Notes: generated from the letters alone by a model not told the origin. Shown: positions 51,869-61,590, counted from the stretch's first letter. The stretch: 64,000 nt of DNA from Maricaulis sp047308265 (GCF_047308265.1 NZ_JBKQWY010000011.1:1-64000); one strand, 5' to 3'. Program-made: numbers and translations.

Positions 51869-52912
51869 TCATTCAATCGGCCTCCCGTCCCGGAAGAGGG
51901 CATGATCAACAGGCCGGAATCGGTCGCGATAGTCCGAGGCCGACACACCGACATGTCGCTGAAAGGCGCGCCGCATGCGCTCAGCACTTTGAAAACCTGT
52001 TTGGCGGGCAATCTCTTCAATTCCCGCGTGTGTTTGTTCGAGTGATACCCGCGCCGCCTGAACACGCGCTGCCTCAACGTAGTGGGCCGGAGTCATCCCG
52101 GTTTCATCCTTGAATTTGCGGGCAAAGGTCCGCTCGGACATGGCCGCCCTGGCAGCAAGTGCAGTAACGGTCAGGCTGTCGGTCAGGTGCGCGAGAACAT
52201 AGTCCAGCGTGGCATTGATCACGGGATCCTCAGCCTTCTGGGCCACCAGATGCGCACTGAATTGTGACTGCCCACCGGGACGCATCATGTACATCACATT
52301 ATAGCGTGCGACCTGCAGGGCGACATCATGCCCCCAATCGGCTTCAACAAGCGAAAGGGCGAGGTCCATGCCCGTGGTGACGCCTGCGGATGTCCAGATA
52401 TTGCCGTCCTGGACATAGATCGCGTCCGGTTCGACCTGAACCTTGGGATACTTCTGAGCCATGACCGGACACCACCACCAATGGGTCGTGGCCCGGCGCC
52501 CGTCCAGCAGCCCCACCTCGGCCAGGATCATCGCTCCCGTGCAAATCGACACGATCCGACGGGCTTTGGGAGCAGCCTGGCGCACAAAGTCCAGAAGGTC
52601 TTTGTCTTCCAGTGCGTCCACAGTGCCGTGACCTCCGGCAATGATAAGCGTGTCAACCTGAGCATCTCTCGCCAGCTCGTCTTCAAAAGACGCTGTCGCC
52701 TGCAAGGTGAGACCGCTCGTTGTCGTCACCGGACCAGCCTCGTGAGCAACAACCGTCACCTCATAGGGCTGAATCCCGTCCCCGAGAAACAGCCGGCTGC
52801 CCGTGAGGACTTCCAGAGGTCCCACAACATCAAGAATGTGGGCGTCCGGATAGACCACCATGCAGACCTGGCGGGTCTGATTTGTCTGTTTATGTTCTGT
52901 GTCTGTCGTCAT
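51869..52912 (-). CDS. GlxA-family regulator: DJ-1/PfpI domain plus AraC HTH
   Basis: A 347-residue protein. The first ~200 residues are a DJ-1/PfpI-like fold (VCMVVYPDAHILDVVGPLEVL; IVSICTGAMILAEVGLLDGRRATTHW, with the Cys in the nucleophile-elbow position). The last ~100 residues form two AraC helix-turn-helix units (ALAARAAMSERTFARKFKDETGMTPAHYVEAARVQAARV). This is the GlxA/CdhR layout, which senses a small metabolite. The neighbouring GDSL autotransporter gene 101 bases downstream is a possible target. The start ATG 52912 lacks a clear ribosome site. Confidence 0.9.
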   Translation of the reverse strand: MTTDTEHKQTNQTRQVCMVVYPDAHILDVVGPLEVLTGSRLFLGDGIQPYEVTVVAHEAGPVTTTSGLTLQATASFEDELARDAQVDTLIIAGGHGTVDALEDKDLLDFVRQAAPKARRIVSICTGAMILAEVGLLDGRRATTHWWWCPVMAQKYPKVQVEPDAIYVQDGNIWTSAGVTTGMDLALSLVEADWGHDVALQVARYNVMYMMRPGGQSQFSAHLVAQKAEDPVINATLDYVLAHLTDSLTVTALAARAAMSERTFARKFKDETGMTPAHYVEAARVQAARVSLEQTHAGIEEIARQTGFQSAERMRRAFQRHVGVSASDYRDRFRPVDHALFRDGRPIE

Positions 52913-53028
52913 GATGATCGGACACTAGCCGTTTTCCCGAGACGACGGTTAGGACAACAACCCCACCCTTTCCGCCAAACTCACCGGCCAGCGATTGTCT
53001 CAGTTGATCACAAACGCGATATCACCGC

Positions 53029-54195
53029 TCACTTCGGCTGCCAGTCCACCATCAGAGCGCTGAACAGCGCCACGCCCGTGCGGTGATTTCCGTCTTCATG
53101 GCCTCTGAGCTGGTACCGACCGCATTGCAGGAGGCGTTCAAAAACGGTTAGGGCAATTCGACGTGCCAGCCTTTGTCCCAGACAGGTATGCGCGCCGGCG
53201 CTGAAACCCAGCGAACCGGACCGGGCAATATCCAGCCGCACAAGTGCGGCCTCGGGATAGACCGCATCATCCCGACCGGCTGACTGGATGTCCAGGTGCA
53301 GCATGGCGCCAGCGGGCAAGGTCACGCCTGCCAGTTCGACATCGCGGACGGGACGGCGCGGGATCACAACTGGGGTGCTCGGTCGGACCCGCAGAACCTC
53401 TTCCAGGAAACGTTCCAGGAGTCGTCGATCCGCGGCCAATACCTCCTGCAGATCGTCACTTTGAGCCATTAACCGCATGGCCGCGCAGAGATAGCTGACC
53501 GTGGTGGCCCAGATCGCACTGATGAAGAATAGCTCCTCATCGCGCAATCCGCGCGCACAGGCCTGACCGAACTGGCGCCCTCCCTGCCGGGGCGGGCTTT
53601 GCATGTGAGCAAAGACAAAGGCGAGATCCGCTTCGCAATCGGCGTACTGACTGGCCCGCAAAACGTAGAGGAAGCTCTCCCAGGCCCGGAAAGAACGTCT
53701 GACCACCTGTCGTGTCGTGGCGAAATCCAGACCCAATTGTTCGGCCGCGATGGCACTCATGAGGGCTTCAAAGAGCGTGTCATAAAAATCCACTGGCCCC
53801 GGATCCACCGCAGACAGACGGGTATCCAGCTCCACACGGAGCCGGTCTTGCGTCCAGACCCGATCCAAATCAGGCATCATCGACAAAAACACCTGTTTCT
53901 GCTCGCGATGGCGATCACCCGTCTGAAACACCATATTGCCCTCGGCAAACCGGCGCAGATTCGGGAAGGTCTGGCCCAGCGCCGTCTCCATGCGCTCGAT
54001 TGTTTCAGTTGCCGAGACAGGCCTGACATCTGAGGACAGCAGGAGGCTGCGGATATCGTCATACCGACTGATCCGCCAGCGCCGATACCGTGTGTCAAAC
54101 TCGGGAGGCCCGGGTGGCAAGGCCGGCTCCAGTTCGAGCGGCCAGACCCCCGGTCTTGTCGCGCGAATACGCCGAGCTTGTGCCTGGATGTTCAT
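53029..54195 (-). CDS. Cytochrome P450 linked to acyl-carrier operon
   Basis: A 388-residue P450. The heme loop is LGFSAGAHTCLGQRLA (Cys338), the E-x-x-R motif is EVLR (Glu266-Arg269) and PRRPVRDVELAG follows it as in bacterial class I enzymes. The I-helix reads SAIWATTVS, where the usual (A/G)Gx(D/E)TT acidic residue is Ala. Start ATG 54195 overlaps the ligase stop by 4 bases; a longer frame to 54240 is not needed. No ferredoxin partner is nearby. As the last of four coupled genes it probably oxidises a chain held on the ACP, as BioI-like P450s do. Confidence 0.93.
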   Translation of the reverse strand: MNIQAQARRIRATRPGVWPLELEPALPPGPPEFDTRYRRWRISRYDDIRSLLLSSDVRPVSATETIERMETALGQTFPNLRRFAEGNMVFQTGDRHREQKQVFLSMMPDLDRVWTQDRLRVELDTRLSAVDPGPVDFYDTLFEALMSAIAAEQLGLDFATTRQVVRRSFRAWESFLYVLRASQYADCEADLAFVFAHMQSPPRQGGRQFGQACARGLRDEELFFISAIWATTVSYLCAAMRLMAQSDDLQEVLAADRRLLERFLEEVLRVRPSTPVVIPRRPVRDVELAGVTLPAGAMLHLDIQSAGRDDAVYPEAALVRLDIARSGSLGFSAGAHTCLGQRLARRIALTVFERLLQCGRYQLRGHEDGNHRTGVALFSALMVDWQPK

Positions 54196-55838
54196 TCCAC
54201 CGCTTGCAATTCGAGAGCACGCAGTGTGCCGCTTGTCCATGCCTTCCTGTTCGCCTGCCGACGGATCTTGCCGCTCGTTGTGCGCAGAAGATGGCCCCGT
54301 CGCACGAAATGCACCTCAAGTGGAAAGTGGAAGTCCTGGAAAACGGATCGACTAATGGCCCGGGACAAATCCTTGCGCAATTCATCGGTCATGCCCTTCC
54401 GGGACGTCTCGCACAGGATGATGCGGTTTTCCTTTTCACCGTCATCCTCAGCAAACACTGCGCATTCAAAAGTGGTGTCGTCCGATAGCAAACGCTCGGC
54501 ACAGGCGTGAGCGACGGCCTCAACATCACCGGCTGCCAGATTGCGCCCGCCCAGATTCAGAACATCATTCTGCCGATCCACCACATAGAGGTCATCGCCT
54601 TCCAGAAAGCCGATATCTCCGGTGTTATAGAACAGCCCGTCTTCCCCTTCGAGGCGATGCAGGCTGAGATCTTCCAACCCGGTCGTGTGATGTCGCCAAA
54701 CCGCGGGCGCGAGATTGGGACCCTTGACCCAGATACATCCCTGTCCATCGACCCGTTGACCGGTCGCATCCGCAATCCGGATCGACATACCCGGCGCGGC
54801 AACGCCACTGCAGATCCGGGCCACATCCCGACCGTTTTCACTGAACACTTTCATGGTGCTCGGTCCGGAAGCTGCCATGACGGTCGCTTCAGCCAACCCG
54901 TAACCGGACAGGAAACGATGGCGCTCAAATCCGCACGACACGAAGTTATCGGCAAACTGGTCCAGTACCCGCGGCCGGATGATCTCGGCAGAGACAAACG
55001 CGGTTTTCCAACCGGACAGGTCCAGTGCCTCGCGCTCGCTCTCCCGGGTCATGCGCACGCACATGTCATAGGCTGCAGTGGGCGCGCCGGACATGGCCAT
55101 CTCATGGCCAGACAGAGCCTTCAACCATCGCAGGGGACGGCGATAGAATTTATCCGTGGGCATGTGAATGGCTTTGCGTCCTGCATGAAGCGGAAACAGA
55201 AGGCCAATAATCAATCCCATATCGTGAAAATAGGGCAGCCAGGTCACGTAAACCGCATGATCGGGCGTTTGATAGTGCCGGTCCATTTGCACCAGATTGG
55301 TCGCAAGATTGAACGCGGATACACATATGCCTTTGGGCTCAGCCGTCGAACCTGACGAAAACTGCATGAAGGCGATCGACTGCGGATCAGGCTCCGGCAG
55401 ATCTGTGCTGGGCGGACGCTCGGCCAGCAGCGTCTCAAATGCCAGGATTTCCCATCCCTCAAGACGCCCTCTGAGCAGGTCCAGATGCTGTTCAAGACAA
55501 ACTGTCGGTGCATCACCCAAAACATCGAGAATGGCCGCCAGACGCCGCTGACTGGTTGCACCTCCGGCAGCGGGCACCGGTACAGCGGTAACGCCGGCCT
55601 TCAAACATGCCAGAAACAGAACACTGAAAGCCTCGGTCTCTTCGATGGCCAAAACCAGGTGTTGTCCGCCCATCCCCCGGGCCAACAGGACCCGCGCCAT
55701 ATGGTCAGACCAGTCCGCCAGCTCGCGAAAGGTCAGGCGAGCCGTTTCCGCATCCCCATCCGCCCAGATCGACAGGGCGATGCGATCAGGGGCGTCTTCA
55801 GCCCAGCGAGCAAAGGTTTCGAGAAAGCCGGGGGTCAC
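54192..55838 (-). CDS. Fatty-acyl-AMP ligase (FAAL)
   Basis: A 548-residue adenylate-forming enzyme. The AMP-binding P-loop region is FMQFSSGSTAEPKG (about 157-170), then the FAAL/CoA-ligase WLPYFHDMGLIIGLLFPLHAG block and a GYGLAEATVMA A5-like motif. The WLPxxHDMGLI pattern marks FAAL and related ligases that pass acyl-AMP to a carrier protein rather than to CoA. The adjacent ACP gene (4-base overlap) is its natural partner. It therefore likely charges the ACP with a fatty or aromatic acid. Substrate not predictable from sequence. Confidence 0.92.
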   Translation of the reverse strand: MTPGFLETFARWAEDAPDRIALSIWADGDAETARLTFRELADWSDHMARVLLARGMGGQHLVLAIEETEAFSVLFLACLKAGVTAVPVPAAGGATSQRRLAAILDVLGDAPTVCLEQHLDLLRGRLEGWEILAFETLLAERPPSTDLPEPDPQSIAFMQFSSGSTAEPKGICVSAFNLATNLVQMDRHYQTPDHAVYVTWLPYFHDMGLIIGLLFPLHAGRKAIHMPTDKFYRRPLRWLKALSGHEMAMSGAPTAAYDMCVRMTRESEREALDLSGWKTAFVSAEIIRPRVLDQFADNFVSCGFERHRFLSGYGLAEATVMAASGPSTMKVFSENGRDVARICSGVAAPGMSIRIADATGQRVDGQGCIWVKGPNLAPAVWRHHTTGLEDLSLHRLEGEDGLFYNTGDIGFLEGDDLYVVDRQNDVLNLGGRNLAAGDVEAVAHACAERLLSDDTTFECAVFAEDDGEKENRIILCETSRKGMTDELRKDLSRAISRSVFQDFHFPLEVHFVRRGHLLRTTSGKIRRQANRKAWTSGTLRALELQAVE

Positions 55839-56137
55839 ACCTCTACCCCTTTGGTGGACACTTTACCTTCGGACGCCTCGGCCAGCAAACCGGGCAGCGC
55901 TGAAAGAAAGGAATCGATCGATGGATAATCGTAGAACCAGTACGGATCAACGCTCAGACCGAAATCACGCTCCAGACCGCTAGCGAGTACAGCGATCTCG
56001 ATAGAATCTAGGCCGAGATCATCAAAACTAGCGGCTGTGTCGATGTCAGACGGATCCAGCTTCAACGAAGACGCAATAGATTTCACGGACCAGTCACGGA
56101 TCGGCAGCAGCCGGTCCGCATTCCAGGTATCTGTCAT
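55835..56137 (-). CDS. Acyl carrier protein
   Basis: A 100-residue carrier. The phosphopantetheine serine is Ser45 in FDDLGLDSIEIAVLA, and acidic helix 2 and DFGLSVDPYWFYDYPSIDSFLSAL are typical of PKS/NRPS-type or stand-alone ACPs. It overlaps both neighbours by 4 bases. It would hold the acyl chain activated by the FAAL and present it to the P450 and the hydrolase. A cognate phosphopantetheinyl transferase is not in the window. Confidence 0.92.
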   Translation of the reverse strand: MTDTWNADRLLPIRDWSVKSIASSLKLDPSDIDTAASFDDLGLDSIEIAVLASGLERDFGLSVDPYWFYDYPSIDSFLSALPGLLAEASEGKVSTKGVEV

Positions 56138-57876
56138 GATAAAACTCGTTGCCTCTCATCATTGGATGCACCGAGGTGCTGATGAGAAAAGGTAGACGAA
56201 AGAAGCTGCATCATGCCTTGGCGCGCCGCTGCACGAGCAACGCTGTCGTGTTTCGAGTACCCGGTCAGCCAATGCAGTTTCACCGCTTCATAGGACTCAA
56301 GATAGGCGGCATGGCGCTGATCTTCACACGGGCCCTCCGGCGCATAGACATGCGCTTCAAAGCCAGGTTGGGCCCGCGACAACACAGAACCGATTTCCAG
56401 ATCAGCGACGTTCACCCGTTCACAGACCCGTGCGAAATAGGCGCGCCCCCGAAAATCCTTCAACGCATTGGATACTCGAAGATCGACCGTTGCAAAGGGC
56501 GAAAAACTGAGACTTCTGACAGCGCCAAGCCTCGCACCGTAGACAAGCGCGGGGAAACCTGCCGCGGAATTGCCCAGCGTGTATACTGGACGCCCCGGCG
56601 AATGCGCTTCGAGCAACTCGCGCAGGCCGATCAAGGTTCCATCCAGATCGCTAGCCACGCTGCGTAACCCGTTGAGGTGAAAGAGGTCTTGGCTATCCGT
56701 CAGATACAGGACCTGTAAATCCAACGCTTGGTAAAAACGGCCCATGATGGAGTCCGGCAGACGAAACGCGCCGTTCAGTCCACCAAACACAAGCACGATC
56801 CCTTCACGCCTGTTCGCCCCGTGCAAAACCAGCTCATCGCTCAGCGAAACAGGAGCAACCGCTTCTTCCGGACGGACTGGAAGTTGGGCGCACTCACGCA
56901 CCAGCGTCGTATAATCCTCATCGGGTGCGGCTGACACAGCATCCTGCCACTGTCCCTGGTCAGCATACTGGATCATGGTCCGGAACCGGGCCCGAAAGAC
57001 GCCCTTATTCGAGCCAGGTTTCGAACCGGTAATCTTGTAGCGCCGCAACTCCCACGATTCCGGAAGTTCGTGCTCCAGAAGGGCAACATCCAATTGGCTC
57101 ACAGCCTCGGCGGCATGAAGCTTGCCGGCAAGCGCCTGGGTAATCAACAGGAGTTCGGCAGGCAGTTCTTCGTCCAATCGGCTCAAGACAAGCTGGATGA
57201 ACCGACGCATCTCCGGTTCCGAAATATTCGCTAAGGCCCGCAGGAGCGGGGCGGGAATCTGCCGCCGAGCTTTGAGTGTTCGGGACCGAAGGAACACATC
57301 CACCGCACGCTCGGCTTGACCTTGCCCAGCCAGAGCCACCATGTGCAGCTCTCTCCAATAGGGATGATTGGGCAAGAGTCTGACAAGACGCGCACAAATG
57401 GGGGCAAGACGCTTCGGCGCGAGACTGGAAAGCGTGGCGCGAATCGGATTGAGGGATTGCCACGAGCCCGGATCCTGGCACGCCTGTGCCATGGCGCGAA
57501 CAAAGAGGCGGTCCTCTTCCATGTCCAGTGCCCGACGTGCCAACTCGGACAGAAGCTGGACATTATCCGGATCAAGGATGGCACGACGCTTCAAGGCATG
57601 AAGTTCCGCACGATCCTCGCCACACTCAATAAGCTCTTCGAGTTGAGCGAGAAATCTTTCAGGAGCCCAGAGCAACCGTGCCTGGGACAGACTCTGCGTA
57701 GCCGCCTCAATCCGCCCGCTCTCGAACTGCCAACGCGCTTTCTGGACGACCGGAGACCAAGCGTTTGGATAGGTCTTGATACACTTATCAAGGCCCTGGA
57801 ACGCCCGACGCGAATAGCCGGCAGCCCAGTCGCTGCGAGATTTTTCAAGCGTTTTTTCCAGGGAGATAGTCTGCAT
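56134..57876 (-). CDS. TPR-like repeat plus alpha/beta-hydrolase (thioesterase-like) fusion
   Basis: A 580-residue protein. Residues ~1-300 are helical repeats of TPR/HAT type with Ala/Leu-rich pairs. Residues ~340-560 form an alpha/beta-hydrolase: strand GIVLVFGGLNGAF, then the nucleophile elbow TLGNSAAGFPA (Ser437), and a late His (about 543, YSKHDSV). It is the first gene of the operon and its stop overlaps the ACP start by 4 bases. The role could be releasing or transferring the acyl product from the ACP. I know no named family with this whole layout. Confidence 0.75.
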   Translation of the reverse strand: MQTISLEKTLEKSRSDWAAGYSRRAFQGLDKCIKTYPNAWSPVVQKARWQFESGRIEAATQSLSQARLLWAPERFLAQLEELIECGEDRAELHALKRRAILDPDNVQLLSELARRALDMEEDRLFVRAMAQACQDPGSWQSLNPIRATLSSLAPKRLAPICARLVRLLPNHPYWRELHMVALAGQGQAERAVDVFLRSRTLKARRQIPAPLLRALANISEPEMRRFIQLVLSRLDEELPAELLLITQALAGKLHAAEAVSQLDVALLEHELPESWELRRYKITGSKPGSNKGVFRARFRTMIQYADQGQWQDAVSAAPDEDYTTLVRECAQLPVRPEEAVAPVSLSDELVLHGANRREGIVLVFGGLNGAFRLPDSIMGRFYQALDLQVLYLTDSQDLFHLNGLRSVASDLDGTLIGLRELLEAHSPGRPVYTLGNSAAGFPALVYGARLGAVRSLSFSPFATVDLRVSNALKDFRGRAYFARVCERVNVADLEIGSVLSRAQPGFEAHVYAPEGPCEDQRHAAYLESYEAVKLHWLTGYSKHDSVARAAARQGMMQLLSSTFSHQHLGASNDERQRVLS

Positions 57877-58065
57877 AGCTTACCCGTTGGCCCAGCCCCA
57901 GAGGGCTGCAAACGAACAGGAACTCACCCTAGCAACCTCTCACAACCTACAGCTTAGTCTACACATATTGTCATTGGAAGAGGGCTTCGGATTATTTACA
58001 CGCGCAATTCGCCAGCCCGACACGCCTCTCGTTGCTTAGCGAAATCTTCTCCCAGGCGGTGCGGT

Positions 58066-59832
58066 CTAGATATGGTAATCGAGAGCCCGACCGTCGGGTG
58101 CGTGACGGGCAGAAAAGGCGCAATCCGGATCTAGTGCCTCGAGCGCTTCATACTGATGTAGAAATACCCGCCCCGTCAGCTCATCCAAAAAATGCGTCCG
58201 CTCCAGCCGGTCCATGACCGGCCCCTTTACCTCGGACAGATGAAGCGCGATCCCGCTCTCCTTGAGACGCAGATTGATCGCTTCAAGACTTTCGAGCGCG
58301 CTCGCATCAATGGCGTTGACCGCCGGACACATCAGCACCAGATGGCGGATATCGGGTCGATCATGGATCTCCTGATAGACCATATCCTCCAGAAATCGTG
58401 CATTCGCAAAATACAGGCTCTCATCCACACGCAAGATCAGAACGGATTTTGACAGGATGACATCGTGCCGGTCTTCATTGCGGAAATGATGCGTCCCGGG
58501 AACGATGCCCACACGGGCAAAATGAGGCCGACTGGTATTGTAAAGATGCAGCACCAGAGACAGCACCACGCCTGCGCTCACTCCCAACTCCACGCCAAAG
58601 GCCAAGGTTAAACCGATTGTTACGACCATGGCGGCGAAATCGGTCCGGGAATAGACAAAAACCTGACGAATGGCGGCCAGATCGACAAGGGAAAGAACCG
58701 CGACAATAATCGTGGCGGCCAGCACGGCCTGGGGCAGAAAAAACAGAAAAGGCGTCAGGAAGAGCGTGGCCAGCGCAATCCCGATCGCGGTGAACGCCCC
58801 GGCGGCCGGCGTTTCCGCTCCGGCATCAAAATTGACTGCCGAACGCGCAAGCCCGCCGGTCACCGGATAGCCTGAGGACAGCCCCGCTGCCAGGCTGGAC
58901 ATGCCCAGACCAATCATTTCCTGGTCTGGGTCCACGCTCTGGCGTCGTTTGGCGGCCAGTGTTTTGGCGACGGATACCGACTCCACAAATCCGATAAGCG
59001 CGATCAGCGCTGCTGATCCAATAAGCTGTTGCCAGATGGCCGGATCTAGGCTCGGCACGGACAGGCGCGGCAGATCGGTCGGTACTTCACGTAGGATCCG
59101 CACTCCCACCTCGTCCAGCTGGAGTAATGCAACGGCCAGAATACTGGCCACCACCGCAAACACCGGTCCGGCCCGCGCAATAATTGTCGCCAGTCGAGTG
59201 TTCAGACCCAGCCTGGTCAACAAGGGTTTCAGCTGACTGCGTGCCCAGAACAAGAAGACCAGAGAGGACCCGCCAATCGCCAGGGTCGGCACATGAATCT
59301 GCGGTAGCTGACGCCCCAGCGAGATAAGAAGCTCGAGCAGGTTATGACCCGATGCGTCGACACCCATAATGTGTTTGAGCTGTGACGCGGCAATGATCAG
59401 GCCCGATGCGGTGATAAATCCGGACACCACCGGGTGCGATAGGAAGTTGGCCAGAAAGCCCATCCGGAACACGCCCATCACCAGCAGGATCACGCCAGCC
59501 AGGATCGCTAGGATCAACGCGGCCTCGATGTAGAGGGCCGAACCGGGTTCTGCGATCCGGCCCGCTGCTGCCGCCGTCATCAGCGACAATATGGCGACCG
59601 GCCCAACAGCCAGAGTTCGGCTGGTGCCAAACACCGCATAGACAATCAATGGCAGAATGGAGGCATACAGACCGACCTGAAGGGGCAGGCCAGCCAGCAT
59701 GGCATAGGCCAGGGATTGCGGGATCAGCATGATGGTGACGATCAGCGCCGCCACCAGATCATTGACCAGAGTGTGCCGCGAATAACGACGCCCCCAGTCG
59801 AGGACCGGCAAATAGCGGGACAGTTTCATCAC
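58066..59832 (-). CDS. SulP-family anion transporter with STAS domain
   Basis: A 588-residue SLC26/SulP transporter. It opens with the family block DLVAALIVTIMLIPQSLAYAMLAGLP and GLYASILPLIVYAVFGTSRTLAVGPVA, with about 12 helices, and ends with a C-terminal STAS domain (about 445-560; LVLMCPAVNAIDASALESLEAI). As the last gene of the sulfide-oxidation operon it probably moves sulfate, sulfite or thiosulfate across the inner membrane. GGGAGG precedes the tandem ATGs 59832/59829. Confidence 0.93.
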   Translation of the reverse strand: MMKLSRYLPVLDWGRRYSRHTLVNDLVAALIVTIMLIPQSLAYAMLAGLPLQVGLYASILPLIVYAVFGTSRTLAVGPVAILSLMTAAAAGRIAEPGSALYIEAALILAILAGVILLVMGVFRMGFLANFLSHPVVSGFITASGLIIAASQLKHIMGVDASGHNLLELLISLGRQLPQIHVPTLAIGGSSLVFLFWARSQLKPLLTRLGLNTRLATIIARAGPVFAVVASILAVALLQLDEVGVRILREVPTDLPRLSVPSLDPAIWQQLIGSAALIALIGFVESVSVAKTLAAKRRQSVDPDQEMIGLGMSSLAAGLSSGYPVTGGLARSAVNFDAGAETPAAGAFTAIGIALATLFLTPFLFFLPQAVLAATIIVAVLSLVDLAAIRQVFVYSRTDFAAMVVTIGLTLAFGVELGVSAGVVLSLVLHLYNTSRPHFARVGIVPGTHHFRNEDRHDVILSKSVLILRVDESLYFANARFLEDMVYQEIHDRPDIRHLVLMCPAVNAIDASALESLEAINLRLKESGIALHLSEVKGPVMDRLERTHFLDELTGRVFLHQYEALEALDPDCAFSARHAPDGRALDYHI

Positions 59833-59856
59833 CCCATCCTCCCTAACCCGACCGGG

Positions 59857-61590
59857 TCAGGCCTTGTCCTTGAAGTCGCAAGCCGGTTGCGCTTCGTGAG
59901 CCGTCGGCGCGTGCGGCAAGAGCCTCGGTCCGGCCAGAAACTCATCGCCCTTGAGCATCTGGTTGAAATAGATCGACGGCAGCATTTTCTCTTTCAGGAA
60001 CCAGGCCCGGCGTGTGGGTTTGCGGCCATCAAGCAGCCAGGTCGGGAAGCTGGGATCGAGCACACCCCCGTAAGCAAACTCGGCCAGAACAATCTTGCCC
60101 CGCTCCACAGTGAGTGGGCAGGACCCATAGCCATTATATACAGCATTGGGGGACTGTCCCTCCAGCACAGCGAGAACATTGTGGGCCACGACCGGAGCCT
60201 GTTTGCGAACCGCGGCCGCGGTCTTGGCATTCGGCGTCGAGCCACCATCGCCCAGCCCGAATACATTGCCATAACGAACATGCTGCAGGGTCTCACCATC
60301 CACATCGATCCAGCCCGCCGTATTGGCCAAGGGTGAGGTGCGGATGAAATCGTGGGAGACCTGCGGCGGGCAGACATGGATCATGTCAAATGTATCCGTA
60401 CGCTCGCTGCGCGTACCATCCGGTGCGATGATTTCAAACCGGGCTTCTTGCCGATCCCCGTCGACGGCCACCAATCGCTCGTTGAAGTCGAGGGTGATTC
60501 CGTAAAGCTCGACATACTCCATCAGGGCCGGGACATAATCGGCCACGCCGAACAAAGCACCGCCGGCATTGTGGAAGTGCACATCCATCTGGTCGAGCAC
60601 ACCACGTCGCCGCCAGGCATCACAGGCCAGGTACATGGCCTTTTGCGGTGCACCCGCGCATTTGATCGGCATGGGCGGCTGGGTAAACAGAGCCCGGCCG
60701 TCCTTTATGGAGTTGACGAGCTCCCAGGTGTACGGCGCCATGTCGAAGAGATAGTTGGACGTCACACCATTACGCCCCAGACTCTCTTTCAGCCCCTCTA
60801 CCCCCGCCCAGTCCAGCTTGAGCCCCGGCGCAGCGATGAGCGCGGCATAGCCGATGCGCGTGCCATCCTCGAGCACGACCTGGTTTTGCTCGGGCTCGAA
60901 TCCGGCACAGGCGGCTCGGATCCATTTCACCCCCTTGGGCATGACGGTTTCCATGCGACGCTCTGTCTGCTCGCGCTTGAACACACCGCCGCCCACCAGA
61001 GTCCAGCCGGGTTGATAATAATGCTCTTCGCGTGGCTCGATAATGGCGATATCGGCATCTGGCTTGCGGCGCAAAATGGATGAGGCTGTCGCGAGACCCG
61101 CCGCTCCGCCGCCGATAATCAGGATGTCGTGACTGGCCCGCGGCGCCGACCCGGGCGTGCCATGTGATTGTGCAGCGCGCTCTTCAAGCCGTGGCCGCAA
61201 GGCGGTCAAATCATAGCCTGCGCCCTGTGCGGCCTTCAAAATTGCCTCGACGGACAAATGCCCGGCCTGGGCCAGCGCCCACAGACTGACCGACCGGGTT
61301 CCCGTCCGGCAATAGGCCAGCAAGGGAGCGGGCATGTCACGCAGCGCCTGGGCGAACGCCTCAATATCCGCGTCCGTGATCTGCCCCGGTGTAATCGGGA
61401 TCGAACGCACGTCCAGCCCGTGCCGGCTTGCGGCCTCCATGATGTCCGCCTGGGCCGGTTGGTCCTCGGCTTCACCATCCGGGCGATTGATCACCAGGCT
61501 GCAAAAGCCCTGGGCGGCGATCAGGCTGATATCTCGAACGCTGATTTGCGGTGAAACCGAAAAATCCGGTGCCAGTACACGAATATCCAA
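59857..61590 (-). CDS. DUF442 (rhodanese-like) - sulfide:quinone oxidoreductase fusion
   Basis: A 577-residue fusion. The N-terminal ~110 residues are DUF442/Blh-like with the active loop CRTGTR (Cys94-Arg99). The rest is a sulfide:quinone oxidoreductase: FAD motif ILIIGGGAAGLATA (about 156-169), active-site cysteines in MPIKCAGAPQKAMYLACD and in GYGSCPL. It oxidises sulfide at the inner membrane and passes the sulfur on as persulfide; DUF442 may then accept it. Start is TTG 61590 with GGGGAGGAG just ahead. It lies between the persulfide dioxygenase and SulP genes. Confidence 0.92.
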   Translation of the reverse strand: MDIRVLAPDFSVSPQISVRDISLIAAQGFCSLVINRPDGEAEDQPAQADIMEAASRHGLDVRSIPITPGQITDADIEAFAQALRDMPAPLLAYCRTGTRSVSLWALAQAGHLSVEAILKAAQGAGYDLTALRPRLEERAAQSHGTPGSAPRASHDILIIGGGAAGLATASSILRRKPDADIAIIEPREEHYYQPGWTLVGGGVFKREQTERRMETVMPKGVKWIRAACAGFEPEQNQVVLEDGTRIGYAALIAAPGLKLDWAGVEGLKESLGRNGVTSNYLFDMAPYTWELVNSIKDGRALFTQPPMPIKCAGAPQKAMYLACDAWRRRGVLDQMDVHFHNAGGALFGVADYVPALMEYVELYGITLDFNERLVAVDGDRQEARFEIIAPDGTRSERTDTFDMIHVCPPQVSHDFIRTSPLANTAGWIDVDGETLQHVRYGNVFGLGDGGSTPNAKTAAAVRKQAPVVAHNVLAVLEGQSPNAVYNGYGSCPLTVERGKIVLAEFAYGGVLDPSFPTWLLDGRKPTRRAWFLKEKMLPSIYFNQMLKGDEFLAGPRLLPHAPTAHEAQPACDFKDKA

